A DNA stretch of 47,183 nt from Clostridia bacterium (GCA_017471825.1 JAFURQ010000003.1:1-47183), one strand, 5' to 3'. Shown: positions 39,227 to 47,183, numbered from the stretch's first letter. Program-made: numbers and translations. Notes: generated from the letters alone by a model not told the origin.

Positions 39227-40849
39227 ATGGCAAAAAAATACGATTCACTCGGCGTTATGATTGACTTTTCCAGAAACGGAGTTATGACGCTCGATTCGCT
39301 CAAGAGATTTCTCACTACCATAAGAAAGATGGGCTACAACACCGTGTTTCTTTATATGGAAGACACCTACGAGGTGGAGGGTGAGCCCTATTTCGGATAT
39401 ATGCGCTCAAGATACTCCATAGAGGAAATGAAGGAAATCGACGAATTTTGCGCAAGCATTGGCATGGAGGCTATTCCCTGCATTCAGACGCTCGCACATA
39501 TGCGCACATTCTTCAAGTGGGATGCGGTTCCCGTTGACTGCGACGACATACTTCTCGCTGACAACGAGCGCACGTATCAGCTTATTGAGAATATGTTCAA
39601 GACTCTTTCCTCCTGCTTCCGTTCAAAGCGCATACATATAGGCATGGACGAGGCACACCTGCTGGGTAAGGGTAGATACTATCACGAGCACGGACACGTT
39701 CCCGCTAACGAAATAATCAAGAAGCACCTTGAGAGAATTTGTGAGATTGCAAAGCCGTACGGTTATGACCTCCTTCTCTGGTCGGATATGTTCATACGCA
39801 TCTGGAACCAGGACGCTTATTACATAAACGAGGTTAAAAAGGTGCCCGACGAGATTATAAAATCTCTGCCTGAGGGTGTTCTCCCTGTTTATTGGGACTA
39901 TTACCACGACAAGGAAGAAACCTATGACATAATGTTCAAAATACACAAGCAGTTCCCTGCTGAAACCTGGTTTGCAGGCGGTATTTGGAGCTGGGCAGGA
40001 TTTGCTCCGCTTAACGAATATTCCATCCGCACGATGAGCGCGGCTATGAAGTCTTGCAGAGCGAACAAAATAAAGAATATTTTCTTCACCATGTGGGGTG
40101 ACGACGGCATGGAATGCTCTCATTTCTCGCAGCTGCCCGCTCTTCATTACATTGCGGAATATGCAAGAGGAAACTATGACGAGGAAAAGATAAAAACAAA
40201 GTTCAAGAGAATTGTCGGCATTGATTACGACGATTTTATGAAGTGCGATATTCCCAACTACCTCACAGAAAACTCACCCGTAGGTCACGAATGTCCTTCA
40301 AAATATATGCTTTATTCCGATCCCTTCCTCGGATTCCTCGACTATACCGTTTCAGAGGGCGCGGGACAGCTCTACGGACAGTACAAGAAGGAGCTTGCCG
40401 AAATTGCAAAGCGCACGAGAAAATACGGTTACGTCTTTAACACTCTTGCGGAGCTGTGCAATGTTCTTGAGCTTAAATACGAGCTTGGCACCAAGACACG
40501 TGCGGCATACAAAGCAAAAGATAAGGCAGAGCTCGAAAGACTTGCTAAGGAAGACTACACCGAGCTTGAAAAGCGCGTAAAGGCATTCCACAGAGCCTTT
40601 GAAAAGCAGTGGTACATCGACAACAAGCCCTCAGGCTTTGAGGTTCACGACGGCCGTCTCGGTGCGTTGGTGCAGCGTCTTGCCTCCTGCAAAAAGCGTC
40701 TTATTGCTTATACAGAGGGCAAGCTTGATAAAATCGACGAGCTTGAATGCGAGATTCTTCCCTTCCTCAACGGTAAAAAGGGTGAAGCAATAACCTACAC
40801 CTGCTACGGAAGAATTGCAACGGCGAATCAGTTCACACACTCACTTTAA
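39227..40849 (+). CDS. Glycoside hydrolase family 20 (beta-N-acetylhexosaminidase-like)
   Basis: The 540-residue protein begins directly with the GH20 TIM barrel (MIDFSRNGVMTLDSLKRFL, YNTVFLYMEDTYE) and carries the catalytic Asp-Glu pair in IHIGMDEAH (D141, E142), the GIWSWAGFAPL and FTMWGDDGMECS segments, and a long helical C-terminal part from about 380. The usual N-terminal GH20b domain is missing. GH20 enzymes remove terminal GlcNAc or GalNAc by substrate-assisted catalysis. No signal peptide, so it acts on internalised amino-sugar glycans or muropeptides. An AAGGAGAT site precedes the ATG. Confidence 0.88.
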   Translation: MAKKYDSLGVMIDFSRNGVMTLDSLKRFLTTIRKMGYNTVFLYMEDTYEVEGEPYFGYMRSRYSIEEMKEIDEFCASIGMEAIPCIQTLAHMRTFFKWDAVPVDCDDILLADNERTYQLIENMFKTLSSCFRSKRIHIGMDEAHLLGKGRYYHEHGHVPANEIIKKHLERICEIAKPYGYDLLLWSDMFIRIWNQDAYYINEVKKVPDEIIKSLPEGVLPVYWDYYHDKEETYDIMFKIHKQFPAETWFAGGIWSWAGFAPLNEYSIRTMSAAMKSCRANKIKNIFFTMWGDDGMECSHFSQLPALHYIAEYARGNYDEEKIKTKFKRIVGIDYDDFMKCDIPNYLTENSPVGHECPSKYMLYSDPFLGFLDYTVSEGAGQLYGQYKKELAEIAKRTRKYGYVFNTLAELCNVLELKYELGTKTRAAYKAKDKAELERLAKEDYTELEKRVKAFHRAFEKQWYIDNKPSGFEVHDGRLGALVQRLASCKKRLIAYTEGKLDKIDELECEILPFLNGKKGEAITYTCYGRIATANQFTHSL

Positions 40850-41117
40850 TAAAAAGGGGCTGTCGTATTTAGGCATAACCGAATAAAAACAGAGGTATTG
40901 TGTAAAAAAACACAGTACCTCTGTCTTATTATAAAAGCATTTTTAGAGGAAAAGAGAGGTAGAAAACCTGCGGTTTTCCTCATTTTTTATTTTTACTGTT
41001 TTTATTCTATTGCCGTTTCCTCCCTCCGACGTATTCATATACGCCTCTCGGTCGGAGAACGACAATTTCTGCTCTAAATCCGTTCGCCCCCAAGGATGCT
41101 TGATGCGTCTTTTTTTA
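40850..41117. other. Structured 268-bp spacer with several hairpins
   Basis: I see no convincing gene here. ACAGAGGTATTGTG/CACAGTACCTCTGT (40889-40924) is a long hairpin after the GH20 stop with a weak T-rich tail, likely its terminator. GAAAACC/GGTTTTC (around 40961-40979) and CTCCGAC/GTCGGAG with an inner GTAT/ATAC (41024-41057) are further inverted repeats on the way to the minus-strand HD gene. The composition and repeated stems suggest a dispersed repeat or small RNA. The short reading frames in it look like shadows. Confidence 0.5.
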
Positions 41118-41711
41118 TTATTTCTTTTTCTTTTCGCTTTCGATAAAATAGGTGGCTTCGCTGTCTGCGGTGGAAAGCGCGAATGCCAGAGGAAACATTT
41201 CAAACGCCGCTGAAACGTTGCGCGGATCCTCGGTCGAGGAATATCCCATATGGTATCTGATGGCAAACGCCTCCTCGCGAGTAAGACGCATATAGCCCGA
41301 AATTATATATACGCTTTTTTCACCGTGGCCGTAGGGCATCTGATCGTCGTATTCAAAGGTATCTACCCTCTGCCACGCGCCCTTTTCATCCTTTACGTTG
41401 CGGAAGCCTTTTTTGTAAACGCCGATTTTGCAAAGGTCGTGCAACAGCGCTACTATGGCAATGCTCTCCTCCGAATAAGAGGTGCCTATAATTTCTTTTG
41501 TACGGGGTGAGTTAAGATAGCTCGTCAGACACTCGTAAACGTTCACGGAGTGATCCACAAGTCCGCCCTCGTACGAGGAATGAAACCGCGCGCTTGCGGG
41601 AGCTGTGAAAAAATCAGATGACGGCGAAAGGAGATATTCAAGCAGCTTATCCGCGCCCTCCCTTTTTATGTATTGGCTATAAATTTTTATAAATTTTTCT
41701 TTTGCGCTCAT
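41118..41711 (-). CDS. HD-domain phosphohydrolase
   Basis: A 197-residue protein with the HD superfamily metal residues: the first His in GGLVDHSVNVYE, the His-Asp pair in VALLHDLCKIGVY, GHGEKSVYII and RYHMGYS, and a late Asp in ALSTADSEATYFIE. Many members act on nucleotides or nucleic acids, but nothing here names the substrate. It has its own promoter (41749-41777) and ends in Lys-rich KKKK. It stands alone on the minus strand between two structured spacers. Confidence 0.85.
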   Translation of the reverse strand: MSAKEKFIKIYSQYIKREGADKLLEYLLSPSSDFFTAPASARFHSSYEGGLVDHSVNVYECLTSYLNSPRTKEIIGTSYSEESIAIVALLHDLCKIGVYKKGFRNVKDEKGAWQRVDTFEYDDQMPYGHGEKSVYIISGYMRLTREEAFAIRYHMGYSSTEDPRNVSAAFEMFPLAFALSTADSEATYFIESEKKKK

Positions 41712-41748
41712 ATACTTCTCCTTTGAGATATAAATATTTCATTAATTT

Positions 41749-41777
41749 ATTTTATCATGTTTAAACGAGGAATGCAA
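41749..41777 (-). promoter_or_regulatory. Promoter of the HD-domain gene
   Basis: On the minus strand TTGCAT (41772-41777) and TAAAAT (41749-41754), 17-base spacer, followed by AAAGGAG before the ATG. Confidence 0.65.
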
Positions 41778-41823
41778 GGGAAATAATTTTTTTGTATTCT
41801 TTTTCATTTTTTCGTTAAAACAC

Positions 41824-41852
41824 TTTACAAAGACAAGTTTTTCTGCTATACT
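41824..41852 (+). promoter_or_regulatory. Promoter of the CofE-like gene
   Basis: TTTACA (41824-41829) and TATACT (41847-41852), 17-base spacer. The leader has a TTTTGC/GCAAAA hairpin (41869-41884) that ends at the AAAGGAG ribosome site. Confidence 0.7.
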
Positions 41853-41898
41853 TATATGGTATTAAAAGTTTTGCTTTAGCAAAAAGGAGTGATTTTCC

Positions 41899-43092
41899 AT
41901 GAGCCGTATGATAGGCACAGTGTCCCGCGGTGTTAGAGCGCCGATAATCAGAGAGGGTGACAACATTGTTGATATAGTTACCACATCGATTCTTGAGGCG
42001 GCAAAGGACGGCGGTTATGAAATCCGCGACCGCGATATTGTGGCAATGACCGAGGCGATAGTTGCCAGAGCGCAAGGAAATTACGCATCTGTTGACGATA
42101 TCGCAGAGGACGTAAGAGCAAAATTCGGATATGAAACCGTAGGCGTTATCTTCCCCATTCTCAGCCGCAACCGTTTTGCAATCTGCCTTCGCGGTATAGC
42201 AAAGGGAGTGAAGAAGGTAGTTTTGATGCTCTCCTACCCCTCCGACGAGGTTGGAAACCACCTTATATCTCTTGATGCTCTTGACGAAAAGGGAGTAAAT
42301 CCCTACACCGACGTGCTCTCGCTTGAAAAATACCGCGAGCTTTTCGGCTATGAAAAGCACAGATTCACCGGTGTTGATTACGTTGAATATTACGAGGAGC
42401 TTATAAAAGAGTGCGGCGCAGAGGTTGAAATAATATTTGCAAACGATTGCCGTGCGGTTCTCGATTACACTAAAAACGTTATAAACTGCGACATTCACAC
42501 AAGAGCGCGCACAAAGCGTTTGCTCAAGAATGCAGGTGCCGAAAAGGTTTTCGGACTTGATGAGATTCTCGCATCGCCCGTTAACGGAAGTGGATATAAC
42601 AAAAATTACGGTCTGCTCGGCTCTAACAAGGCAACCGAGGACAGAGTAAAGCTCTTCCCTCGCGACTGTCAGCCAATTGTAGATGCTATTCAGAAGAAGC
42701 TTTACGAAGCGACGGGCAAGGTTGTCGAGGTTATGGTTTACGGTGACGGAGCCTTCAAGGATCCCGTAGGAAAAATATGGGAGCTTGCAGATCCGGTTGT
42801 TTCACCTGCATACACTTCAGGTCTTGAAGGTACTCCCAACGAGCTGAAGCTCAAATATCTTGCAGACAATGAATTCTCCGCGCTTTCAGGAGATGAGCTA
42901 AAGGAAGCTATAAAGGCAAAGATTGTTGAAAAGGACTCGGACCTCTTTGGTCAGATGGCATCTGAGGGCACCACTCCCCGTCGCCTTACCGACCTTATCG
43001 GTTCTCTTTGCGACCTCACCTCAGGTTCGGGTGACAAGGGAACGCCCATCGTTCATATTCAAGGCTATTTCGACAATTATACAACCGACTAA
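41899..43092 (+). CDS. CofE-like protein (coenzyme F420-0:L-glutamate ligase family)
   Basis: The 397-residue protein matches the F420-0:gamma-glutamyl ligase (CofE) family pattern: VSRGVRAPIIREGDNIVDIV, RDRDIVAMTEAIVARAQGN, and MVYGDGAFKDPVGKIWELADP with the family's metal-binding Asp and Gly residues. It is longer than archaeal CofE (about 250 residues), with a middle insertion (roughly 85-220) whose function is unknown. Nothing else in the window suggests F420 synthesis, and most Clostridia lack F420, so the protein may ligate glutamate to another acceptor. It is a one-gene unit with promoter and terminator. Confidence 0.78.
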   Translation: MSRMIGTVSRGVRAPIIREGDNIVDIVTTSILEAAKDGGYEIRDRDIVAMTEAIVARAQGNYASVDDIAEDVRAKFGYETVGVIFPILSRNRFAICLRGIAKGVKKVVLMLSYPSDEVGNHLISLDALDEKGVNPYTDVLSLEKYRELFGYEKHRFTGVDYVEYYEELIKECGAEVEIIFANDCRAVLDYTKNVINCDIHTRARTKRLLKNAGAEKVFGLDEILASPVNGSGYNKNYGLLGSNKATEDRVKLFPRDCQPIVDAIQKKLYEATGKVVEVMVYGDGAFKDPVGKIWELADPVVSPAYTSGLEGTPNELKLKYLADNEFSALSGDELKEAIKAKIVEKDSDLFGQMASEGTTPRRLTDLIGSLCDLTSGSGDKGTPIVHIQGYFDNYTTD

Positions 43093-43110
43093 TGTATCTT
43101 AAACGTTACA

Positions 43111-43142
43111 AAAGCCGCGCCTTTATGCGCGGCTTTGTTTTT
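43111..43142 (+). terminator. Terminator of the CofE-like gene
   Basis: AAAGCCGCGC (43111-43120) pairs with GCGCGGCTTT (43127-43136) around CTTTAT, followed by GTTTTTT. Confidence 0.93.
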
Positions 43143-43186
43143 TAAAATTTCACACGGGGTCCTCTTAAACCCATAAAGGAGATAAA

Positions 43187-44605
43187 ATGCGTAAGACAAA
43201 AATTATTTGCACCATAGGCCCTGCCTCAGATACCGAGGCTACCCTAACTGCTATGTGCCGTGCGGGTATGAACGTGGCAAGACTCAACTTTTCACACGGA
43301 ACTCACGATCAGCACAGGGAAAAAATCGAGCTTATCAAAAAGGTCAGAGAGAAGCTCGGGCTTCCTATTCCCATTATGCTTGATACAAAGGGACCCGAAT
43401 ACCGAATAGGAACCTTTGAGGGTGGCAAAATATTTCTTAACGACGGTGACACCTTCACCTTCACGACCGATGACATAGTCGGCACAAGCGAGCGCGTATC
43501 GGTTTCCTATAAGCATCTTATGGAGGAGCTGGCGGTTGGTGACAGAATTTTGCTCAACAACGGACTTGTAATTTTCGAGGTTACCGAAATTTCCGGTAAA
43601 GAAGCGCACTGTACCGTTATTGCGGGCGGTGAGCTTTCAGACAGGAAGAGTATGAATTTCCCCAACAAGATTCTCAAGCAGGAGTATCTTGGCGAGCAGG
43701 ACAAGGCAGACCTTTTGTTCGGTATTGAAAATGACGTTGATTTCGTTGCGGCATCCTTCGTTTCCTGCGAGGATGACATTCGCAAGGTTCGTAATTTCCT
43801 TGACGAAAACGGCGGCGCCGATATTGACATTATCGCAAAAATAGAAAACCGCTCGGGCGTTGACAATATAGACTCCATCTGCAACCTTGCCGACGGAATT
43901 ATGGTTGCGCGCGGCGACCTCGGCGTAGAGATTCCCTTTATGGAGGTTCCCACCGTACAGAAATATCTCATTAAAAAATGCCGACTTCTCGGTAAGCGTG
44001 TTATCACCGCTACGGAGATGCTCGAATCTATGATTCACAATCCCCGTCCGACAAGAGCGGAAATATCAGACGTTGCAAATGCGGTTTACGACGGCTCGTC
44101 TGCCGTTATGCTCTCGGGAGAAACCGCCGCAGGAAAATATCCCGTTGAAGCGGTTAAGAATATGGCAGAGATTGCCGAATTTACCGAAAAGGGCATAGAC
44201 TATAAGAGCTGGTTCCACTCCACCGACTTCAGAATACGCAACATACTCGACGCGGTTTCACACGCGACGTGCGCTATGGCGATTGACGTGGATGCAAAAT
44301 GTATTGTCGTAAGCTCAAAGAGCGGTCAGACCGCACGAATGGTAAGCCGTTTCAGAGCGCCTGCCGATATTATCGGTATGACTACGACCGAGCGCGCTTG
44401 GCGCAAGCTCAATTTGAGCTGGGGCGTCACACCCGCGCTGGTAGAGGAATTTAATTCCACCGAGGTTGTTTACTATCACGCTTTGGCGCAGGCAAAGAAG
44501 ATAATGAAGCTTCAGAAGGGCGACAACGTGGTTCTTACGGGCGGACAGATAAACGGAAAGCCCGGTAATACTAACACCATCAAGGTTGAAACGGTTACTA
44601 AATAA
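43187..44605 (+). CDS. pyk: Pyruvate kinase
   Basis: The 472-residue enzyme converts phosphoenolpyruvate and ADP to pyruvate and ATP at the end of glycolysis. Motifs are IGPASDTEATL, MNVARLNFSHG, MLDTKGPEYRIG (substrate and metal site), IIAKIENRSGVDNI, MVARGDLGVEIPF and ATEMLESMIHNPRPTRAE. The length is that of the short form, without the extra C-terminal PEP-utilizer domain found in some Bacillota. An AAGGAGA site precedes the ATG. It lies between two terminators and should form its own transcript; no clear promoter is visible in the 43143-43186 stretch, so some read-through may occur. Confidence 0.97.
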   Translation: MRKTKIICTIGPASDTEATLTAMCRAGMNVARLNFSHGTHDQHREKIELIKKVREKLGLPIPIMLDTKGPEYRIGTFEGGKIFLNDGDTFTFTTDDIVGTSERVSVSYKHLMEELAVGDRILLNNGLVIFEVTEISGKEAHCTVIAGGELSDRKSMNFPNKILKQEYLGEQDKADLLFGIENDVDFVAASFVSCEDDIRKVRNFLDENGGADIDIIAKIENRSGVDNIDSICNLADGIMVARGDLGVEIPFMEVPTVQKYLIKKCRLLGKRVITATEMLESMIHNPRPTRAEISDVANAVYDGSSAVMLSGETAAGKYPVEAVKNMAEIAEFTEKGIDYKSWFHSTDFRIRNILDAVSHATCAMAIDVDAKCIVVSSKSGQTARMVSRFRAPADIIGMTTTERAWRKLNLSWGVTPALVEEFNSTEVVYYHALAQAKKIMKLQKGDNVVLTGGQINGKPGNTNTIKVETVTK

Positions 44606-44618
44606 TACATTACTTTAT

Positions 44619-44654
44619 AAAAAACGGTATAACCGAGCGGTTATACCGTTTTTT
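44619..44654. terminator. Bidirectional terminator, pyk / lysA
   Basis: AAAACGGTATAACCG (44621-44635) pairs with CGGTTATACCGTTTT (44638-44652). A-runs and T-runs on the two sides let it stop both pyk and the oncoming lysA transcript. Confidence 0.93.
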
Positions 44655-44655
44655 C

Positions 44656-45972
44656 TTATACGTCGAGTGAGGTTATGTCCTCTTCTGTTTCTCTTTTGAC
44701 TGCAAGATAGCTTTTTCCGCCGCTTAACATTACCACGGCGGGTCTGCCAAGGCGGTTATAATTTGAAGCCATAGAGTAATTGTAAGCACCCGTTGTAAGA
44801 CAGGCGATAAGATCGCCGCGCTTCATATCGGGGGGGAGCGGAACCGATTCCTGAATAATATCTCCGCTCTCACAGCATCTGCCCACAACCGAGCATTCAA
44901 CCGAATTATCGGGAGTCGGGGCGGCAACGGGGAGTATAGTGTACTGTGCGCCGTAAAGTGCAAATCTCGGATTATCGGTCATGCCGCCGTCGACGGAAAC
45001 GTAGGTTTTGTAGCCCGGAATACGCTTAACCGTTCCGACGGTATAAAGGGTGAGTCCTGCATCCGCCACAATACTTCTTCCCGGCTCGAAGGCAACCTGC
45101 GGCATCGGTATTCCAAGCTTGTCCGCAAGGGCATTCATATATTCCGCGACCTCTGCGATATTTGCGGCGATATCAATCTCAGGCTGCTCCTCAACGTAGC
45201 GTACGCCGTAGCCGCCGCCCAGATCGAGCTCTGCCGCAAGAAAGGCGTATTTGTCATTTATATGTGCTACGTAGCGAAGCATAACCTCTGCGGCGCGTAT
45301 ATACACGTCCGAATCAAAGACCTGCGAGCCGACGTGACAGTGAAAGCCGCGAAGCTCTATTCCGTCAAGAGAAAGTGCAAGGGCGGTAATGGCATCTGCC
45401 TGTCCCGTTTCAATGGCGGAGCCGAATTTTGAATCAACCTTGCCCGTTGAAACTGCGGCATAGGTATGGGGGTCTATTCCGGGAGTTATACGGAGCAGCA
45501 CACGCTGACGTATGCCGCGTGAGATAGCAATCTCGTTGATGGCGAGAAGCTCCTCCTCGTTATCGACAACGAAGGTGCCTACACCGTGCTCCATAGCGTA
45601 TTCGATATCTCTGTCGGTTTTATTGTTGGAATGAAAATATGCACTCTCAAGCGGAAAGCCTGCGGAATAGGCGGTGAATATCTCACCTGTGGAAACCACG
45701 TCAATACCCATTCCCTCCTCACGCATAATCTCGTAAAGGCGCTTGAAGGATGCCGCCTTTGATGCGTAGAGCACCTTGGCACCAAGACCAAAGCCATCGC
45801 GCACAGCACGAAGATACGTGCGGCAACGCTCGCGTATCCTATCCTCGTCGAAAAGATACAGCGGTGTGGAATATTCCCTTGCCATACACGAAAGCGGCAC
45901 ACCTGCGAATGCAAGCTCGCCTGCCTCGGTCCTTGATATATTTTCACAAATAAATTTGTTTTTTGTAATCAA
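44656..45972 (-). CDS. lysA: Diaminopimelate decarboxylase, TTG start
   Basis: The 438-residue fold-type III PLP enzyme makes L-lysine from meso-diaminopimelate. Motifs are VLYASKAASFKRLYEI with the PLP lysine, LRGFHCHVGSQ, LDLGGGYGVRYVEEQPE, EPGRSIVADAG and VGRCCESGDII, which bind PLP and substrate. The first in-frame start with a ribosome site is the TTG at 45972, seven bases after GGAG; the next Met is residue 30, within the conserved N-terminus. A GGTGCG/CGCACC hairpin (45987-46004) sits right before that site. It lies 44 bases after ddh in the same operon. Confidence 0.95.
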   Translation of the reverse strand: MITKNKFICENISRTEAGELAFAGVPLSCMAREYSTPLYLFDEDRIRERCRTYLRAVRDGFGLGAKVLYASKAASFKRLYEIMREEGMGIDVVSTGEIFTAYSAGFPLESAYFHSNNKTDRDIEYAMEHGVGTFVVDNEEELLAINEIAISRGIRQRVLLRITPGIDPHTYAAVSTGKVDSKFGSAIETGQADAITALALSLDGIELRGFHCHVGSQVFDSDVYIRAAEVMLRYVAHINDKYAFLAAELDLGGGYGVRYVEEQPEIDIAANIAEVAEYMNALADKLGIPMPQVAFEPGRSIVADAGLTLYTVGTVKRIPGYKTYVSVDGGMTDNPRFALYGAQYTILPVAAPTPDNSVECSVVGRCCESGDIIQESVPLPPDMKRGDLIACLTTGAYNYSMASNYNRLGRPAVVMLSGGKSYLAVKRETEEDITSLDV

Positions 45973-45986
45973 TTATTTACTCCTTC

Positions 45987-46004
45987 GGTGCGTTAGTCCG
46001 CACC
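45987..46004 (-). promoter_or_regulatory. Small hairpin in front of the lysA ribosome site
   Basis: GGTGCG and CGCACC pair around TTAGTC, ending a few bases before the GGAG of lysA. It has no U-tract. Together with the TTG start it may keep lysA translation low relative to ddh; that is inference. Confidence 0.45.
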
Positions 46005-46016
46005 CGTGTTAAAAAA

Positions 46017-46994
46017 TCAGAGAAGATGTGCGCGAAGCTGCTCGGGAGAAAGAGGTGACAAATCAGCGGGGGCGATATCAAATACGGTTATACAGCCGCT
46101 CTCGCCTCTTTTGCTTTTTCTGTTGATCGCTCTGGCACACGCCAGAAGAACACTGCCTGTAAATTCGGGATTCGAGTCAAGCTTCAGGCTAAACTCCACC
46201 GTATGGGTATTCTCAGCTGAAAAGCCGGTCTTACCGCTTCTGATAACAGACCCACCGTGAGGCATACCGCTATGTTGGCTCCTCAGCTCTTCCATAGAAA
46301 TGAAGCTGACAGTTGTATCATAGTCTGCAAAATAGTTGGGCATATTTTTTATTTCGGCCTCGATGCGCGCCTTATCGGCTCCGTCTGCCGCGACGACAAA
46401 GCACTCGCGCTTGTGCTTTTGCCTTGTGGTAAGCTCGGGGGCTTCACCGTTTCTGACAGATGCAAGTGCTTCCTCAACGGGAACGGTATACTGTCTGGCA
46501 TCAACAACGCCGTCTATGCGGCGGATTGCGTCGGAATGTCCCTGACTGATTCCCCTGCCCCAAAACGTGTAATCACTACCGCACGGAAGAACGGCAGATG
46601 AATAAAGTCGGGCTATCGAAAAAAGTCCGGGATCCCATCCTGAGGATATGAGTGCAAGGGTACCCGCTTGTCTTGCCGCTTCATTTACCGCATTAAAGTG
46701 CTCGGGGATTTTTGCGTGAGTATCAAAGCTGTCGACAACGTTGAAATTACGGGCGAGGGTCGGCGTCATTTCCGGCAAATCGGTAGCGCTACCGCCGCAT
46801 ATGATGAGCACGTCTATCCCGTTTTTAAAGCTCTTCAGCTCATCGGCGTGATAAACCCTTACTCCGCTTACGGTTTTTACGGTGCTCGGATTTCTTCGTG
46901 TAAATATGCCGACGAGCTCAACGTCGTCATTATATTTCACTGCGGCCTCTACCCCACGTCCGAGATTACCGTAGCCATAAATTGCTATTTTCAT
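46017..46994 (-). CDS. ddh: meso-Diaminopimelate dehydrogenase
   Basis: The 325-residue NADPH enzyme converts tetrahydrodipicolinate and ammonia to meso-diaminopimelate in one step, bypassing the succinyl or acetyl routes. It starts KIAIYGYGNLGRGVE (NADP loop), then CGGSATDLPE, NVVDSFDTH, SSGWDPGLFS and FWGRGISQGHSDAIRRIDGV, all signatures of Ddh, and the late LDSNPEFTGSVLLACARA. The AAGGAAAAG site precedes the ATG. It heads an operon with lysA, so the two last steps of lysine synthesis are together, and a large structured leader lies in front of it. Confidence 0.95.
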   Translation of the reverse strand: MKIAIYGYGNLGRGVEAAVKYNDDVELVGIFTRRNPSTVKTVSGVRVYHADELKSFKNGIDVLIICGGSATDLPEMTPTLARNFNVVDSFDTHAKIPEHFNAVNEAARQAGTLALISSGWDPGLFSIARLYSSAVLPCGSDYTFWGRGISQGHSDAIRRIDGVVDARQYTVPVEEALASVRNGEAPELTTRQKHKRECFVVAADGADKARIEAEIKNMPNYFADYDTTVSFISMEELRSQHSGMPHGGSVIRSGKTGFSAENTHTVEFSLKLDSNPEFTGSVLLACARAINRKSKRGESGCITVFDIAPADLSPLSPEQLRAHLL

Positions 46995-47013
46995 TTACTT
47001 TTCCTTTCGGTAG

Positions 47014-47148
47014 GCAAGAGAGAATAATACGAACTCGCTCTAAAGCCTGAATTTTCAGCGCTTTAGGCACTTATCTCTCTTGCAAAGTCTGCACTTGGCT
47101 ACGAGAGCCAAGCACCAAAATCATCTTAAAATTCAGGCTTGAGAGTTC
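47014..47148 (-). promoter_or_regulatory. Structured leader of ddh-lysA with mutually exclusive folds
   Basis: The leader has a long-range stem, AGCCTGAATTTT (47044-47055) with AAAATTCAGGCT (47128-47139), extended by GAACTC/GAGTTC ends (47031-47036, 47143-47148) and enclosing a CTTGGCT/AGCCAAG hairpin (47094-47112). The left arm can instead form a local hairpin, CTAAAGC-CTGAA/TTCAG-GCTTTAG (47040-47066), inside GCAAGAGAG/CTCTCTTGC (47014-47022, 47075-47083). The two folds exclude each other. I do not find the lysine riboswitch core (GAGGTGC, GCCGAAG). The element may begin outside the window. Confidence 0.5.
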
Positions 47149-47183
47149 TACGAATTTTAAAGAGAACAAATTTTGACAGAAGA

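Noticed and set aside
46995-47183. Lysine riboswitch in front of ddh
   Set aside because: Expected from gene content, but the conserved core segments (GAGGTGC, GCCGAAG) are not present in the visible part. Kept only as an unknown structured leader.
46995-47183. T-box leader in front of ddh
   Set aside because: No TGG-containing T-box sequence and no specifier-loop pattern.
1-47183. tRNA, rRNA, CRISPR array, phage or insertion sequence
   Set aside because: No cloverleaf, regular spaced direct repeats, transposase or integrase was seen while reading both strands; RNase P RNA is the only clear RNA gene.

Overview
The window looks like chromosome of a strictly anaerobic member of the Clostridia (Bacillota), most likely an uncultured gut-type Oscillospirales or Christensenellales relative. 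The evidence is a trimeric-type NAD-linked [FeFe]-hydrogenase with a linked sensory hydrogenase, a SCIFF ribosomal peptide with its radical-SAM maturase, a clostridial-type MurD, a diaminopimelate dehydrogenase lysine route, and consensus SigA promoters with 16-17 bp spacers and strong GGAGG ribosome sites. The lineage is inferred from gene content; no rRNA is present. I see no phage, transposase, CRISPR array or tRNA.

Left part (1-10 kb): the start of gap on the minus strand, the RNase P RNA gene with its own promoter and terminator, then a plus-strand operon murD / duplicated-domain lipoprotein / cysteine desulfurase / rlmH. A shared bidirectional terminator separates it from a minus-strand CYTH protein. 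A 50-residue membrane protein with its own promoter follows, then rpsO-pnp on the minus strand with structured leaders, and a cell-surface metallophosphoesterase.

Middle (10-29.8 kb): cca / rqcH / mnmM / metallophosphoesterase as a minus-strand run; a CE15-like esterase on a promoter divergent from cca; an MBL-fold hydrolase and a DUF3737 protein, also divergent; the SCIFF operon (scfA, scfB and an overlapping Orn/Lys/Arg decarboxylase-like gene); a four-gene minus operon DUF1846 / DUF5058-like / membrane partner / M20 peptidase; then plus-strand CPBP protease / GH2 / yfcE, and a D-amino-acid aminotransferase gene whose ribosome site is part of the preceding terminator hairpin.

Hydrogenase region (29.86-38.2 kb): one promoter and one strong terminator bracket ten co-directional genes. 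They encode a HydC-like subunit, two DRTGG-type proteins, two GHKL-type ATPases, a hydrogenase-like protein with Ala in place of the catalytic proton-relay Cys, a PHP phosphoesterase, a second [2Fe-2S] thioredoxin-like protein, HydB and HydA. I read this as an electron-bifurcating-type hydrogenase built together with its own H2/redox signalling module. This is the most interesting system in the window.

Right part (38.2-47.2 kb): cysK with a cytoplasmic GH20, a structured 270-bp spacer, an HD-domain protein, a CofE-like protein of unknown role, pyruvate kinase, and on the minus strand ddh-lysA. In front of ddh is a leader with two mutually exclusive RNA folds and long inverted repeats, running to the window edge, that I cannot match to a known riboswitch.
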